A stretch of DNA of 34,014 bases from Gammaproteobacteria bacterium (GTDB lineage Bacteria; Pseudomonadota; Gammaproteobacteria; Thiohalomonadales; Thiohalomonadaceae): NCBI GenBank assembly GCA_014859545.1, contig JACUTZ010000008.1, positions 1-34,014 on the forward strand, given 5' to 3'. Of the stretch, positions 8,272 through 16,613 are shown in pieces. The position numbers were made by a program, and so were the translations under genes. How positions within the stretch are numbered: the first letter of the stretch is position 1; each line of letters begins with the position of its first letter. Below the pieces are notes generated by a model that was not told where the DNA came from, searched no databases, and worked only from the letters and a program-made list of their open reading frames with translations.

Positions 8272-9000
8272 TTAGAGGCGGAAGTGCTCCCCAAGGTAGA
8301 CCTCACGCACCCGTTTATCGTTGAGCAGATGTGTCGGTTCGCCCTCGGCGATGACCCGGCCCTCGCCGATGATGTAGCCGCGATCGCAGATCCCCAGGGT
8401 TTCACGCACGTTGTGGTCGGTGATCAGGACCCCGATGCCGCGGCCCTTGAGGTGCTGGATGATCCCCTGGATATCCACTACCGAAATCGGATCCACCCCG
8501 GCAAAGGGTTCGTCCAGCAGGATGAAACGGGGATCGGTGGCCAGGGCGCGGGCGATCTCGACCCGGCGGCGCTCGCCACCGGACAGACTCATCCCCAGGC
8601 TGTCGCGGATATGGGTGATGTGGAATTCCTCCAGCAGGGATTCGAGGATCTCCTCACGCTGTTGGGGACTGAGTTCCTCGCGGATTTCGAGGATTGCCTT
8701 GATGTTCTGCGCCACACTGAGCTTGCGAAAGACCGAGGCCTCCTGGGGCAGATAACCGATCCCCTGGCGGGCACGCTGGTGCATCGGCAGCCGGGTCAGG
8801 TCCTGTTCGCCAAGGCGGATCGCGCCCTGGTCGCAGGGGATCAGGCCGACGATCATGTAGAAGCAGGTGGTCTTGCCTGCCCCATTGGGACCGAGCAGAC
8901 CAACGATCTCGCCCTGATTGACCTGCATCGACACATCGATCACCACCTGGCGGGCTTTATAGGCCTTGGCCAGGTGCTCGGCGCGCAGACTGTTACTCAT
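8272..9000 (-). CDS. lptB: LPS export ABC transporter ATPase LptB
   Basis: A 242-aa ABC ATPase with Walker [10 protein letters not shown] (37-45), Q-loop near Q86, signature LSGGERRR (139-146) and Walker B FILLDEP (159-165). LptB drives LptFG to extract LPS from the inner membrane and push it along the LptC-LptA bridge. Its ATG overlaps the lptA stop as ATGA. The length equals the E. coli protein (241 aa). The membrane partners LptF and LptG are not in this window, as is usual. Confidence 0.96.
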   Translation of the reverse strand: MSNSLRAEHLAKAYKARQVVIDVSMQVNQGEIVGLLGPNGAGKTTCFYMIVGLIPCDQGAIRLGEQDLTRLPMHQRARQGIGYLPQEASVFRKLSVAQNIKAILEIREELSPQQREEILESLLEEFHITHIRDSLGMSLSGGERRRVEIARALATDPRFILLDEPFAGVDPISVVDIQGIIQHLKGRGIGVLITDHNVRETLGICDRGYIIGEGRVIAEGEPTHLLNDKRVREVYLGEHFRL

Positions 9001-9509
9001 GGTTGGGACTCCGGCTGCAGGATAATCCGCACCCGTCCATCACTGCCATCGGTCGGTTGGTGACCGCTGGCCTGCACACTGCGTTGTTCGATGTTATAGC
9101 GCAGCAATTGGCCGCGGAATTCATCGCCGCCACGCCATAGCACCGCCTCGCCCTTGAGCTCGATGCTGTTATTGCTGATGTCATAATCCATGTGCAGGGC
9201 CTGGGCGCGGATCAGCTGAGCGCTTTGATCGTCGGGCAGTTGCAGCCGTACCGGTGTTCCGTCGGCGATGGCTCGCTGTAATTGTCCCTGCTGTTGCTGG
9301 AGCTGCAAGGTGTCGGCCTCCAGGCGTAGCTCGCCCTGCTGCAGTACCACCTGGCCCTGATAGAGGCTGCGCCCATCCGGCTGGCTGATCTCCAGGCGGT
9401 CCGCTTCGATGCTGATCGGTGCGGGGGCTTCGTCGGCGCACAAGGGACCGAGAGGCAGTGCCAGCAACAAGGCCAATACCAGTGATCCGGCGCTGGGCTT
9501 ACTGTACAT
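8997..9509 (-). CDS. lptA: LPS transport periplasmic protein LptA
   Basis: A 170-aa periplasmic protein that forms the LPS-carrying bridge between the membranes. The ATG at 9507-9509 has GAGGA upstream; the frame is open 17 codons earlier but those residues are untypical. The N-terminus is a signal peptide (hydrophobic [15 protein letters not shown], cleavage likely after CADEA or just before). The mature part has the OstA-like beta-jellyroll pattern ([32 protein letters not shown]). It overlaps the end of lptC by 11 bp and the start of lptB by 4 bp. Confidence 0.93.
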   Translation of the reverse strand: MYSKPSAGSLVLALLLALPLGPLCADEAPAPISIEADRLEISQPDGRSLYQGQVVLQQGELRLEADTLQLQQQQGQLQRAIADGTPVRLQLPDDQSAQLIRAQALHMDYDISNNSIELKGEAVLWRGGDEFRGQLLRYNIEQRSVQASGHQPTDGSDGRVRIILQPESQP

Positions 9510-10053
9510 GGTGGACTCCTCGTACCGTCGAGAGCAGCAACAGTCGTTGCTCCTTCCCATACAGTTCCATGCCCAGCCCTTCGAGGCGACTGCCGGGCAT
9601 CTGTAGCACTACCGCCTCGCTGGATTCGGCGAATTGCTGTTCAGGCAACAGGCGCAGGGATTCGGTTTGCAGGCGAATATCCTGGGAACTGCCGTGTTGT
9701 GCTATCCGCACTGCCCCGTGGAGCAGGAATTCCTGCTCCCGTTCAAATAACTGGCCCTGGTTGGCCTGGATGGTCCAATGGCTGCCGTCGGCCTGATGCA
9801 CTGCAATGCGAGGTTCGCTCAGTAGTACATAATCCCCCTGGGGAAAGTGGCTCAGGCTATCCGCTTCGAGGCGATGCTGGAGTTGCCCCTGGGCATTGGT
9901 GCTGACGGCATGGACGCCGCGCAGGAAATAATCGGGCTGATCCCGTACTTCTGCTGCCTGCTGGGGCGTGGCGGGTTTTTGCTTCTGCAGCAGCCAGCTG
10001 CTCAGCAGTACCGGCACCAACAGGATCAGGATCAGGCGCAGGCGTCGATTCAT
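9499..10053 (-). CDS. lptC: LPS export protein LptC
   Basis: A 184-aa bitopic inner-membrane protein. One N-terminal membrane anchor (RLILILLVPVLLSSWLL, about residues 6-22) is followed by a periplasmic OstA/LptC jellyroll with typical stretches (YFLRGVHAVSTNAQGQLQHRLEA). It receives LPS from LptB2FG and hands it to LptA. Its ATG overlaps the kdsC stop as ATGA, and its end overlaps lptA, so the four genes are translationally linked. Confidence 0.93.
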   Translation of the reverse strand: MNRRLRLILILLVPVLLSSWLLQKQKPATPQQAAEVRDQPDYFLRGVHAVSTNAQGQLQHRLEADSLSHFPQGDYVLLSEPRIAVHQADGSHWTIQANQGQLFEREQEFLLHGAVRIAQHGSSQDIRLQTESLRLLPEQQFAESSEAVVLQMPGSRLEGLGMELYGKEQRLLLLSTVRGVHHVQ

Positions 10054-10574
10054 GCCAGATAGGGCTTGAGTTGCGCATCCAGGCTGCCCTGGGCCTGCAT
10101 GATTAATTCGCAGACATCCCGCGCGGCGGCGCGCCCGCCAGGATTCGGGGTGACCCAGTGGCTGTGCTGTTTGACCAGGTTGTGGGCATCCTGTACCGCG
10201 ATGGCCAGGCCGACCCGGATCAGGATCGGCAGGTCCACCACATCATCACCCACATAGGCGACCTGTTCGGCCTGCACACCCAGTTTGCCGATCAATTCCA
10301 GAAAGGCCGGTAATTTGTCTTGCTGGCCCTGGTAGACATGGTTGATCCCCAGACTGCCCATGCGATGGCTGACCACCTGCGAGCTGCGACCGGTGATGAT
10401 GCCGATCGCCACACCACTGGCCTGCAGCATCTTCATCCCATGACCGTCGCGGGAGTTGAAGGCCTTGTATTCCTGGCCATCGTCGCCGATGAACAGACTG
10501 CCATCGGTCAGCACCCCGTCCACATCGAAGATTACCAGGCGGATTTGGGCGGCTTTTTCAAGGATATCTTGCAT
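10050..10574 (-). CDS. kdsC: 3-deoxy-D-manno-octulosonate 8-phosphate phosphatase
   Basis: A 174-aa HAD-family phosphatase that makes Kdo from Kdo 8-phosphate. Motif I is IFDVDGVLTDG with nucleophile and acid D17 and D19, followed by motif II IITGRSS, the conserved lysine in QDKLPAF and motif IV YVGDDVVDLP. There is no cap domain, as expected for tetrameric KdsC. The ATG at 10572-10574 lies just after the kdsD stop; a TTG at 10580, which would overlap that stop, sits nearer to the GGAG and is an alternative giving 176 aa. Confidence 0.95.
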   Translation of the reverse strand: MQDILEKAAQIRLVIFDVDGVLTDGSLFIGDDGQEYKAFNSRDGHGMKMLQASGVAIGIITGRSSQVVSHRMGSLGINHVYQGQQDKLPAFLELIGKLGVQAEQVAYVGDDVVDLPILIRVGLAIAVQDAHNLVKQHSHWVTPNPGGRAAARDVCELIMQAQGSLDAQLKPYLA

Positions 10575-10576
10575 CG

Positions 10577-11563
10577 TCAAACGACTCCGGCACGCAGCAT
10601 GTCGTGCATGTTCAGGGCGCCGATCAGGGTCCCGTGTTCGTCGGTGACCGGTAGGGCATTGATCCGTTGTTCATCCATGATGCGCAGCGCCTCGGCGGCG
10701 AGGATCCCGGCCTGCACGCTACGCACCTTGGTATGCATGACCTGGCCTACGCTGAGATCACGAATGCTTAGCTCACCATGGTCGAGCAGGCGGCGCAGGT
10801 CACCGTCGGTAAAGATCCCCTGTAACTGGCCCTGGGCATCGACCACGCAGGTCATTCCCAGGCCCTTGCGACTGATCTCCAGCAGCGCGTCGCTGAGACT
10901 GGCCTCGGCGCTGACCCTGGGGATCGCGGCCTCGGTATGCATCAGGTCTTCGATGCGCAGCAGCAGGCGGCGTCCCAGGCTGCCGGCCGGGTGGGAACGG
11001 GCAAAGTCTTCCTCGGTAAAACCTCGGGATTCCAACAGTGCCACCGCCAGCGCATCGCCCATTGCCAGGGCGGCGGTGGTGCTGGCGGTGGGGGCGAGTC
11101 CCAGCGGACAGGCCTCCTTTGCCACGCTGACATCGATGTGTGCATCGGCGGCCTTGCCCAGACGGGAGCGGGGATTACCGGTCAGGGCGATCAGGGGCAC
11201 CCCGAGACGCTTGATGATCGGCAGGATGGTGAGGATTTCTTCGGTCTCGCCGGAATTGGACAGGGCCAGCACCACGTCCTTGGGGGTGATCATTCCCAGG
11301 TCGCCATGACTGGCCTCGCCGGGGTGGACGAAGAAGGCGGGGGTGCCGGTGCTGGCCAGGGTGGCGGCGATCTTGTCGCCGATGTGGCCGGACTTGCCCA
11401 TGCCGGTAACCACGATCCGTCCCTCGCAGGCCAGCATAAACTGGCAGGCGCGGACAAAGGCCTCGTCGATGCGTGCACACAGCGCCGAGACAGCGGCCGC
11501 CTCGGTTTCCAGTACGGCCTGGGCCAGGCGTTGCAGTTTCTCGCTGTCGAGGCTGCGTTGCAT
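10577..11563 (-). CDS. kdsD: D-arabinose 5-phosphate isomerase
   Basis: A 328-aa enzyme converting ribulose 5-phosphate to arabinose 5-phosphate, the first committed step to Kdo. An N-terminal SIS domain (VVTGMGKSGHIGDKIAATLASTGTPAFFVHPGEASHGDLGM) is followed by two CBS domains in the C-terminal 120 residues (for example LQGIFTDGDLRRLLD). Length and domain order match E. coli KdsD. The start is one base after the stop of the small HMA gene (TAGcATG), so it depends on readthrough of that upstream gene for expression. Confidence 0.95.
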   Translation of the reverse strand: MQRSLDSEKLQRLAQAVLETEAAAVSALCARIDEAFVRACQFMLACEGRIVVTGMGKSGHIGDKIAATLASTGTPAFFVHPGEASHGDLGMITPKDVVLALSNSGETEEILTILPIIKRLGVPLIALTGNPRSRLGKAADAHIDVSVAKEACPLGLAPTASTTAALAMGDALAVALLESRGFTEEDFARSHPAGSLGRRLLLRIEDLMHTEAAIPRVSAEASLSDALLEISRKGLGMTCVVDAQGQLQGIFTDGDLRRLLDHGELSIRDLSVGQVMHTKVRSVQAGILAAEALRIMDEQRINALPVTDEHGTLIGALNMHDMLRAGVV

Positions 11564-11564
11564 G

Positions 11565-11765
11565 CTAGGCCTCGGGGTAGCCGAGTGCCGCCAGCTTGCC
11601 GCTTAGCGCAGCGCGATCCAGGCCTTCGCCAGATACCGTGACCTGGCCGCTGGCCACCTCGACTTCGACTGTGGTGACGCCGGATTGATCCTTGATGCCA
11701 TCCTGGATGGCACTGGCGCAGCCGCCACATTTGACGTTTTTGACGATAAAGATTTCTTCTGACAT
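11565..11765 (-). CDS. Small HMA-domain metal-binding protein (CopZ-like)
   Basis: A 66-aa protein consisting of one heavy-metal-associated domain. The metal-binding CxxC is CGGC in NVKCGGCASAI, and the ferredoxin-like pattern follows (VTTVEVEVASGQVTVSG). Free-standing domains of this kind carry copper(I) to P-type ATPases or sensors; which metal this one binds cannot be told from sequence, and GMxCxxC, the commonest copper form, is replaced by NVKCGGC. The ATG at 11763-11765 has AAGGAG upstream. It lies between caxA (10 bp before) and kdsD (1 bp after), a position with no counterpart in the E. coli operon. Confidence 0.88.
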   Translation of the reverse strand: MSEEIFIVKNVKCGGCASAIQDGIKDQSGVTTVEVEVASGQVTVSGEGLDRAALSGKLAALGYPEA

Positions 11766-11775
11766 GGGAGACTCC

Positions 11776-12747
11776 TTAAACAAGCAGGCTGTCATGGTAC
11801 AACAAACCCAGATAGGCGAGATAGGCGAACAGCAGGATCCCGCCCTCAAGGCGATTGATCCGTCCCGGGCCGCGAAAACCATAGCTCATCACCAGCAGCA
11901 TCAGGGTCAGGCCGGCCATTACCGCAAAGTCGCGTGTCAACACCTCGCTGCTCAGCAGCGAGGGGGCGATCAGGCCGGGCATGGCCAGCACCGCCAGCAG
12001 GTTGAACATATTGGAACCCAGCACATTGCCGATGGCGATGTCGTGCTCACCCTTGAGCGCGCTCATGATCGAGGCGGCCAGCTCCGGCAGGCTGGTGCCG
12101 ATGGCGATGATGGTCAGGCCGATGATGAGGTCACTGACCCCGAACCACTCGGCGATATTGACCGCCCCCCAGACCAGAATTCGCGAGCTGGCCAACAGGA
12201 TCACCCCACCAAGTAGCAACCAGAACACCGCCTTGCGCATCGGCATTTGTGTCGGGATCTGCTCGGCAAACTCGCTTTCCATGGGGTCGCCATTGCGTTC
12301 ACGCAGACCCAGCCAGACCATCCAGGCCATCAACAGCAGAGTGCCGAGTAGCAGGATTAGGCCATCGAGCAGGCCCAGTTTCAGATCAATCAGCAGCACC
12401 AGGGCCAGCGCCATGATCAGGATCAGCACCGGGAATTCACGCTTAAGGGTGACGGAACTGACCGCCATCGGGGCGATTATCGCGGTCAGCCCCAGCACCA
12501 GGGCCATATTGGTGATATTGGAGCCGAGGGCATTGCCCACCCCCATGGCCGGATTGCCCTGCCAGGCCGCCACCGCCGAGACCAGCATCTCCGGGGCCGA
12601 GGTACCGAAGCCGACGATGGTCAGGCCGATGATCAGCGGACTGACACCCAGGTTGCGCGCCATTGCCGAGGCACCGATGACAAAGCGATCCGCACCCCAG
12701 ACCAATAGGGCAAAGCCGCTGATTACTGCCAGTAGTGAATAGATCAT
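11776..12747 (-). CDS. Calcium/sodium antiporter, CaxA/YrbG family
   Basis: A 323-aa inner-membrane exchanger with about ten hydrophobic segments in two inverted halves. Each half carries the alpha-repeat that forms the ion path: GFGTSAPEMLVSAVAAW with GNALGSNITNM, and AIGTSLPELAASIMSAL with GNVLGSNMFNLL. The acidic residues in the two GTS(A/L)PE motifs coordinate cation. E. coli YrbG heads the kdsD-kdsC-lpt string in the same way. The physiological ion is not settled for the bacterial family, so the calcium assignment is by homology. It is the first gene of the long minus-strand string. Confidence 0.92.
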   Translation of the reverse strand: MIYSLLAVISGFALLVWGADRFVIGASAMARNLGVSPLIIGLTIVGFGTSAPEMLVSAVAAWQGNPAMGVGNALGSNITNMALVLGLTAIIAPMAVSSVTLKREFPVLILIMALALVLLIDLKLGLLDGLILLLGTLLLMAWMVWLGLRERNGDPMESEFAEQIPTQMPMRKAVFWLLLGGVILLASSRILVWGAVNIAEWFGVSDLIIGLTIIAIGTSLPELAASIMSALKGEHDIAIGNVLGSNMFNLLAVLAMPGLIAPSLLSSEVLTRDFAVMAGLTLMLLVMSYGFRGPGRINRLEGGILLFAYLAYLGLLYHDSLLV

Positions 12748-12780
12748 TTGAACTCGTCAGCCATATCTCTGGAGGGCGCG

Positions 12781-12809
12781 ATTATAGTCATTTAGCGCGG
12801 TGGGGGAAG
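12781..12809 (-). promoter_or_regulatory. Possible promoter of the caxA-kds-lpt string
   Basis: A perfect -10 box, TATAAT, reads on the minus strand at 12781-12786, 33 bp before the caxA ATG. The -35 region overlaps the end of mlaA and is poor (CTTCCC at 17-bp spacing), so a -10-driven or activated promoter is possible. The evidence is the -10 box and its placement at the head of the gene string. Confidence 0.4.
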
Positions 12810-13535
12810 TGGCTCATCGGCAAAGGGGTCGAAGACCTCCTGCTCAGGTGGATTACCGTCATGGATCAGGTATTCGCGCCGTTGCAGATAGGCATCGCGC
12901 ATGAAGCTGTAGCTATCCAGTGAGGCACTGTCGAGCAGACGGGTGGTGCGTAGCATGCTGGCGCGGGTATCGACCAGATTCAGTGCGATCAGGTAGGGAT
13001 AGTCCTCGCTGCTGACATAGTCGGCCAGGGGATCTTTGTACCACTGTACCGCCCGTCCGCCGGTATCGCGGATGGTGGAGGGGCCGAGGAAGGGCAATAC
13101 GAAATATGGGCCCGGGCCGACGCCCCATACCCCCAGGGTCTGGCCGAAATCCTCGTTGTGTTTGGGCAGATCCATGTGACTGGCCACATCGATGAAGCCG
13201 CCCAGGCCGATGGTGGTGTTCCAGACGATGCGCGACAGGTCCGAGGCGCTCTTGCCTGGCTTGCCCTGCAGCAGATTGTTTACCATCACCCAGATATCCC
13301 CGATGTTGCTGAAAAAGTTACTGATCCCGTTATTGATAGGGCGGGGGACCACTTTTTCATAGCCACGGGCAAGGGGTTGGAACAGGGCCCGGTCAACGTC
13401 CTCGTTGAAGGCATGTACGGCGCGGTTGTAGCTTTCCAGCGGATCGCGTGGATCCCTGTCCGTATGGGCGGGGGTGCTAGCGCAGCCGCTCAGTAATAGT
13501 GCGCAAAGCAGTAGTAGATGGGCAGGACGGGGCAC
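12792..13535 (-). CDS. mlaA: Outer-membrane lipoprotein MlaA (VacJ)
   Basis: A 247-aa outer-membrane lipoprotein that removes misplaced phospholipids from the outer leaflet. It starts at GTG (13533-13535), as no in-frame ATG precedes the signal peptide. The lipobox is LLSGC with acylated C18. The MlaA signature DPLESYNRAVHAFNEDVDRALFQPLA follows, then GISNFFSNIGD, LGVWGVGPGPYFVLPFLGPS and a proline-rich C-terminus (PFADEPLPPPR). It lies near, but divergent from, the mlaFEDB genes, which supply the inner-membrane part of the pathway. No Shine-Dalgarno sequence is obvious. Confidence 0.94.
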   Translation of the reverse strand: MPRPAHLLLLCALLLSGCASTPAHTDRDPRDPLESYNRAVHAFNEDVDRALFQPLARGYEKVVPRPINNGISNFFSNIGDIWVMVNNLLQGKPGKSASDLSRIVWNTTIGLGGFIDVASHMDLPKHNEDFGQTLGVWGVGPGPYFVLPFLGPSTIRDTGGRAVQWYKDPLADYVSSEDYPYLIALNLVDTRASMLRTTRLLDSASLDSYSFMRDAYLQRREYLIHDGNPPEQEVFDPFADEPLPPPR

Positions 13536-13597
13536 AGGCGACGATCCGATAAGAAGGAGGGGCGATTATCCGCAGGAACCGGACCTGCGATCAAGTT

Positions 13598-13783
13598 TCA
13601 GCGCGCCTCGGTCTTGCTGGCACCGCAGCGGCTGCAGCGATAGTGGGTCACCAGCCTGCCCTGTTTGCTGTCGAAGGGATTGCCCTTGACGATCGCCCAC
13701 TTGTGAAAGCCACTCTTGCACAGGGTCTTGCCCTTGTGCTGCTCGGCCAAGCTGGGACGTCGCAGTTTGACTACCTCACCCAT
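13598..13783 (-). CDS. Conserved hypothetical 61-aa protein with CxxC
   Basis: A short basic protein with a good Shine-Dalgarno sequence (GGAGG) upstream of its ATG. It has one CxxC (RCSRCGASKTEAR) near the C-terminus and another cysteine near residue 22 (TLCKSGFHKW), followed by His-Lys-Trp. The arrangement Cys...His...CxxC could hold one zinc ion. The N-terminus is VVKLRRPSLAEQHKGKTLC. I recognise the general type from small gammaproteobacterial proteins of unknown function but cannot name a function. It lies 62 bp upstream of mlaA on the same strand. Confidence 0.75.
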   Translation of the reverse strand: MGEVVKLRRPSLAEQHKGKTLCKSGFHKWAIVKGNPFDSKQGRLVTHYRCSRCGASKTEAR

Positions 13784-13850
13784 ACCGCCTCCGGGTTAAA
13801 TCGATTACCATCGTGGCCCGATCATACCCGGATCATACACGGAGAGACGC

Positions 13851-14471
13851 ATGCAACTCGACATTGCCGCCTATGGCTGGGAAGACCCGCACTGGAGCAG
13901 TCTTTATCCAGATGACCTTCCAGCGGACTGGCAGCTGGATTTTTATGCCAATGAGTTTCGTGCCATCCTGCTGCCGCCCGAGCTATGTGCGCAACGCAGC
14001 GATGCCGAGCTACTGGTGTGGTTTGCCCAGGTACATGCCAATTTTTCCTTTTATTGGGGGCTGCGAGATATCGCCCAGGCCGAGCGCCTGCTGAACCTGT
14101 TGCAGCGCGAGGGTCAGCCACCGGCACTGGTGGGCTTTGTCTGGCTGGCCGAGTCGCCGCCGAGCGGGATACTGGAACAATTGGGCCGCTTGCTGCCCGG
14201 GGCGGTGTATCTGGATGCGCCGCCGCCAGCGGATTTCACCCTGCCCGCTGTGCGCCTGTGCTGGGAAGTGGGGGGGGAGCTGCACAGCCGGGGCGAGGGG
14301 CTGCTGATGCGGCGGATCGATAATCCGCCTGAGTTACGTCCTCTGCAGCAGTGGATCCGTGCCCAGCAGGCAGCGGGTTGCGGGCAGATATTGCTGGCGG
14401 TGATGCCCCATCCCGGAGCGGTGCAGACCCTGCGCCAGTTGGCCACCCTGGGGGTGTTGCTCAATGGTTGA
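13851..14471 (+). CDS. DUF72/YecE-like hypothetical protein
   Basis: A 206-aa soluble protein. Its first 50 residues (YGWEDPHWSSLYPDDLPADWQLDFYANEF) follow the pattern of DUF72 (YecE) proteins, in which a GW.Y..W...FYP..LP..W.L.YYA..F stretch opens a TIM-like barrel. It is shorter than typical DUF72 proteins (about 240-290 aa) and the remainder is hard to match, so it may be a divergent or reduced member. The function of DUF72 is unknown. The start has GGAGAG upstream. It is divergent from the 61-aa gene and 61 bp before mlaF, and so could be cotranscribed with the mla genes. Confidence 0.75.
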   Translation: MQLDIAAYGWEDPHWSSLYPDDLPADWQLDFYANEFRAILLPPELCAQRSDAELLVWFAQVHANFSFYWGLRDIAQAERLLNLLQREGQPPALVGFVWLAESPPSGILEQLGRLLPGAVYLDAPPPADFTLPAVRLCWEVGGELHSRGEGLLMRRIDNPPELRPLQQWIRAQQAAGCGQILLAVMPHPGAVQTLRQLATLGVLLNG

Positions 14472-14532
14472 CCTGTTTGGGCGATTACCGGACACTTGTC
14501 AGCTTGTGACGATCAAAATGGAGTAGGGCGCG

Positions 14533-15360
14533 ATGGCGCAGGATGAGACAGCGCCGCTGGTGCGGATCCGCGGACTGCGGTTTGCCCGCGGCGAGCGGGT
14601 GATCTTCGACGGGGTGGATCTGGATATCCGCCGTGGCGGGATCACCGCGATCATGGGTCCCAGCGGCACCGGCAAGACGACATTGCTCAAATTGATCGGT
14701 GGGCAGTTGCGCCCGCAGGCCGGCAGCATCGAGGTGGACGGCCTGGATGTGCATCGGCTGTCCCGTGACAAATTGTTTGAATTGCGCAAGCGCATGGGCC
14801 TGCTGTTTCAGAGCGGTGCCCTGTTGACTGACCTCAATGTGTTTGAAAATGTGGCCTTTCCCCTGCGCGAACATACCCGTCTGCCCGAGTCGATGATCCG
14901 TGACCTGGTGCTGATGAAGCTGGAGGCGGTGGGGCTGCGCGGCGCCAGGGCGCTGATGCCCAGTGAGCTATCCGGTGGCATGGCGCGCCGGGTGGCACTG
15001 GCGCGGGCCATCGCCCTGGACCCGATGATGGTGATGTATGACGAGCCCTTTACCGGGCAGGACCCGATCTCCATGGGGGTGCTGGTCAAGCTGATCCGTC
15101 GTCTCAATGATGCCCTGAGCCTGACCAGCATCGTGGTCTCCCACGATGTGCAGGAGACTGCGGCGATCGCCGACTATATCTATCTGCTTTCCGGTGGCAA
15201 GGTGGTGGCCCATGGTAGCCCCGAGGAGCTGGGGCGTGCCGATTCGGCCTGGGCACAGCAGTTCATGCAGGGCCTGCCGGATGGGCCGGTGCCGTTTCAT
15301 TATCCGGCGGCGGACTATGCGACCGATCTGCTGGCCGGTGACGAAGGAGATAAGGCGTGA
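14533..15360 (+). CDS. mlaF: Phospholipid transport ABC ATPase MlaF
   Basis: A 275-aa ATPase of the MlaFEDB complex, which moves phospholipids between the inner membrane and periplasmic carriers. Walker A is GPSGTGKTT (42-50), the signature LSGGMARRVALARA, and Walker B MVMYDEPFTGQDP; the GQDP after Walker B is typical of MlaF/Ttg2A. An extended C-terminus of about 30 residues reaches MlaB in the known complex. The stop overlaps the mlaE GTG start as GTGA. Confidence 0.95.
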   Translation: MAQDETAPLVRIRGLRFARGERVIFDGVDLDIRRGGITAIMGPSGTGKTTLLKLIGGQLRPQAGSIEVDGLDVHRLSRDKLFELRKRMGLLFQSGALLTDLNVFENVAFPLREHTRLPESMIRDLVLMKLEAVGLRGARALMPSELSGGMARRVALARAIALDPMMVMYDEPFTGQDPISMGVLVKLIRRLNDALSLTSIVVSHDVQETAAIADYIYLLSGGKVVAHGSPEELGRADSAWAQQFMQGLPDGPVPFHYPAADYATDLLAGDEGDKA

Positions 15361-16139
15361 TCCTTGATTGGCTGCAATCATTGGGACAGCGGGCGCTGTC
15401 TTTTTTTCAACGGCTCGGGCGCGGGCATATCACCCTGTATTATCTGTTGATCAGCATCCCCAGCGTGCTGATGCGTCCCCGCCTGTTGCTGCAACAGGTC
15501 TATTCGGTGGGGGTGCTGACCCTGTTGATCATCCTGGTCTCCGGGCTGTTTGTCGGGATGGTGCTGGGCCTGCAGGGCTATAACACCCTGGCGCGTTTTG
15601 GCGCCGAGCAGGCCCTGGGTACCGCGGTGGCGCTGACCCTGGTGCGCGAGATGGCACCGGTGGTGACGGCATTGCTGTTTGCCGGGCGCGCCGGTTCGGC
15701 GCTGACCGCCGAGATCGGCCTGATGAAGGCCACCGAGCAGCTCTCCGGGATGGAGATGATGGCGGTGGACCCGAACAAGCGGGTGCTGGCACCGCGCTTC
15801 CTGGCCGGGGTGATCGCGATGCCACTGCTGGCGGCGATCTTTGCCGCGGTCGGGGTGATGGGGGGCTATTTCGTCGGGGTGGGCTTGCTGGGGGTGGACG
15901 AGGGGGCTTTCTGGTCTCAGATGCAGGCGAATGTGGATCTGCGCGATGACGTCTTCAACGGCATCATCAAGAGCATGGTGTTCGGCGTGGTGGCGGTGTG
16001 GATCGCCATCTACGAAGGCCAGGATGCCACCCCCACCTCGGAGGGCGTCAGCCGCGCCACCACCCGTACCGTGGTACATACCTCGCTGGCCGTGTTGGGC
16101 CTGAATTTTATCCTCACCGCACTGATGTTTGGAGAATAA
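15357..16139 (+). CDS. mlaE: Phospholipid transport permease MlaE
   Basis: A 260-aa permease with about five membrane segments. The MlaE family core is clear: FVGMVLGLQGYNTLARFGAEQALG, FAGRAGSALTAEIGLMKATEQLSGMEMM, and the C-terminal GVSRATTRTVV. It starts at GTG 15357-15359 overlapping the mlaF stop. Two copies form the membrane core that supports the MlaD hexamer. The mlaD ATG follows after three bases. Confidence 0.95.
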   Translation: MILDWLQSLGQRALSFFQRLGRGHITLYYLLISIPSVLMRPRLLLQQVYSVGVLTLLIILVSGLFVGMVLGLQGYNTLARFGAEQALGTAVALTLVREMAPVVTALLFAGRAGSALTAEIGLMKATEQLSGMEMMAVDPNKRVLAPRFLAGVIAMPLLAAIFAAVGVMGGYFVGVGLLGVDEGAFWSQMQANVDLRDDVFNGIIKSMVFGVVAVWIAIYEGQDATPTSEGVSRATTRTVVHTSLAVLGLNFILTALMFGE

Positions 16140-16142
16140 GCG

Positions 16143-16613
16143 ATGATGCATGCAAGGCATATCGAGATCGCCGTGGGCGCCTTTGTTGCCGCCGGGATGG
16201 CGGCCCTGTTCCTGCTGGCAATGCAGGTCAGTAACCTGAGCGTAGTCGGCGGCGACGAGGGCTATCAGGTCAGCGCGCGCTTTGACAATATCAGCGGCCT
16301 GAAGGTGCGCGCCCCGGTGACCGTGGCCGGGGTCAGGGTAGGGCGGGTCACCGCCGTGGAGTTTGACCCCAACACCTACCAGGCGCTGGTGACCATGCGC
16401 ATCCACCCGCGTTATAACCAGTTGCCGCTGGACACCAGTGCCAGCATCTTCACCTCGGGGCTGATCGGCGAGCAATATGTCAGTCTGGAGCCAGGTGGGG
16501 ACATGGAATATCTCACCGAGGGCAGTGAGCTGATCCTCACCCAGTCGGCGCTGGTGCTGGAGCAGCTGATCGGTCAATTCCTGTTCAGCATGGGCAGCGG
16601 GGACAAGGAGTGA
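16143..16613 (+). CDS. mlaD: MCE-domain lipid-binding protein MlaD
   Basis: A 156-aa protein with one N-terminal membrane anchor (about residues 8-28, AVGAFVAAGMAALFLLAMQVS) and one MCE domain (about 38-120, including YQVSARFDNISGLKVRAPVTVAGVRVGRV). MCE hexamers form the hydrophobic channel that passes phospholipid to or from the periplasmic carrier MlaC. The C-terminal helix (LVLEQLIGQFLF) resembles the pore helix of E. coli MlaD, though the protein is shorter (183 aa in E. coli). The start could be either of two consecutive ATGs at 16143 and 16146. Confidence 0.94.
   Translation: MMHARHIEIAVGAFVAAGMAALFLLAMQVSNLSVVGGDEGYQVSARFDNISGLKVRAPVTVAGVRVGRVTAVEFDPNTYQALVTMRIHPRYNQLPLDTSASIFTSGLIGEQYVSLEPGGDMEYLTEGSELILTQSALVLEQLIGQFLFSMGSGDKE

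Noticed and set aside
13571-13589. CGCAGG/CCTGCG hairpin between mlaA and the 61-aa gene as a terminator
   Set aside because: The stem is only 6 bp with no T-run on either side.
15378-16577. 399-aa open frame on the minus strand opposite mlaE and mlaD
   Set aside because: It is opposite well-defined mla genes, with a His/Gln/Asp-rich shadow composition and no recognisable domain.
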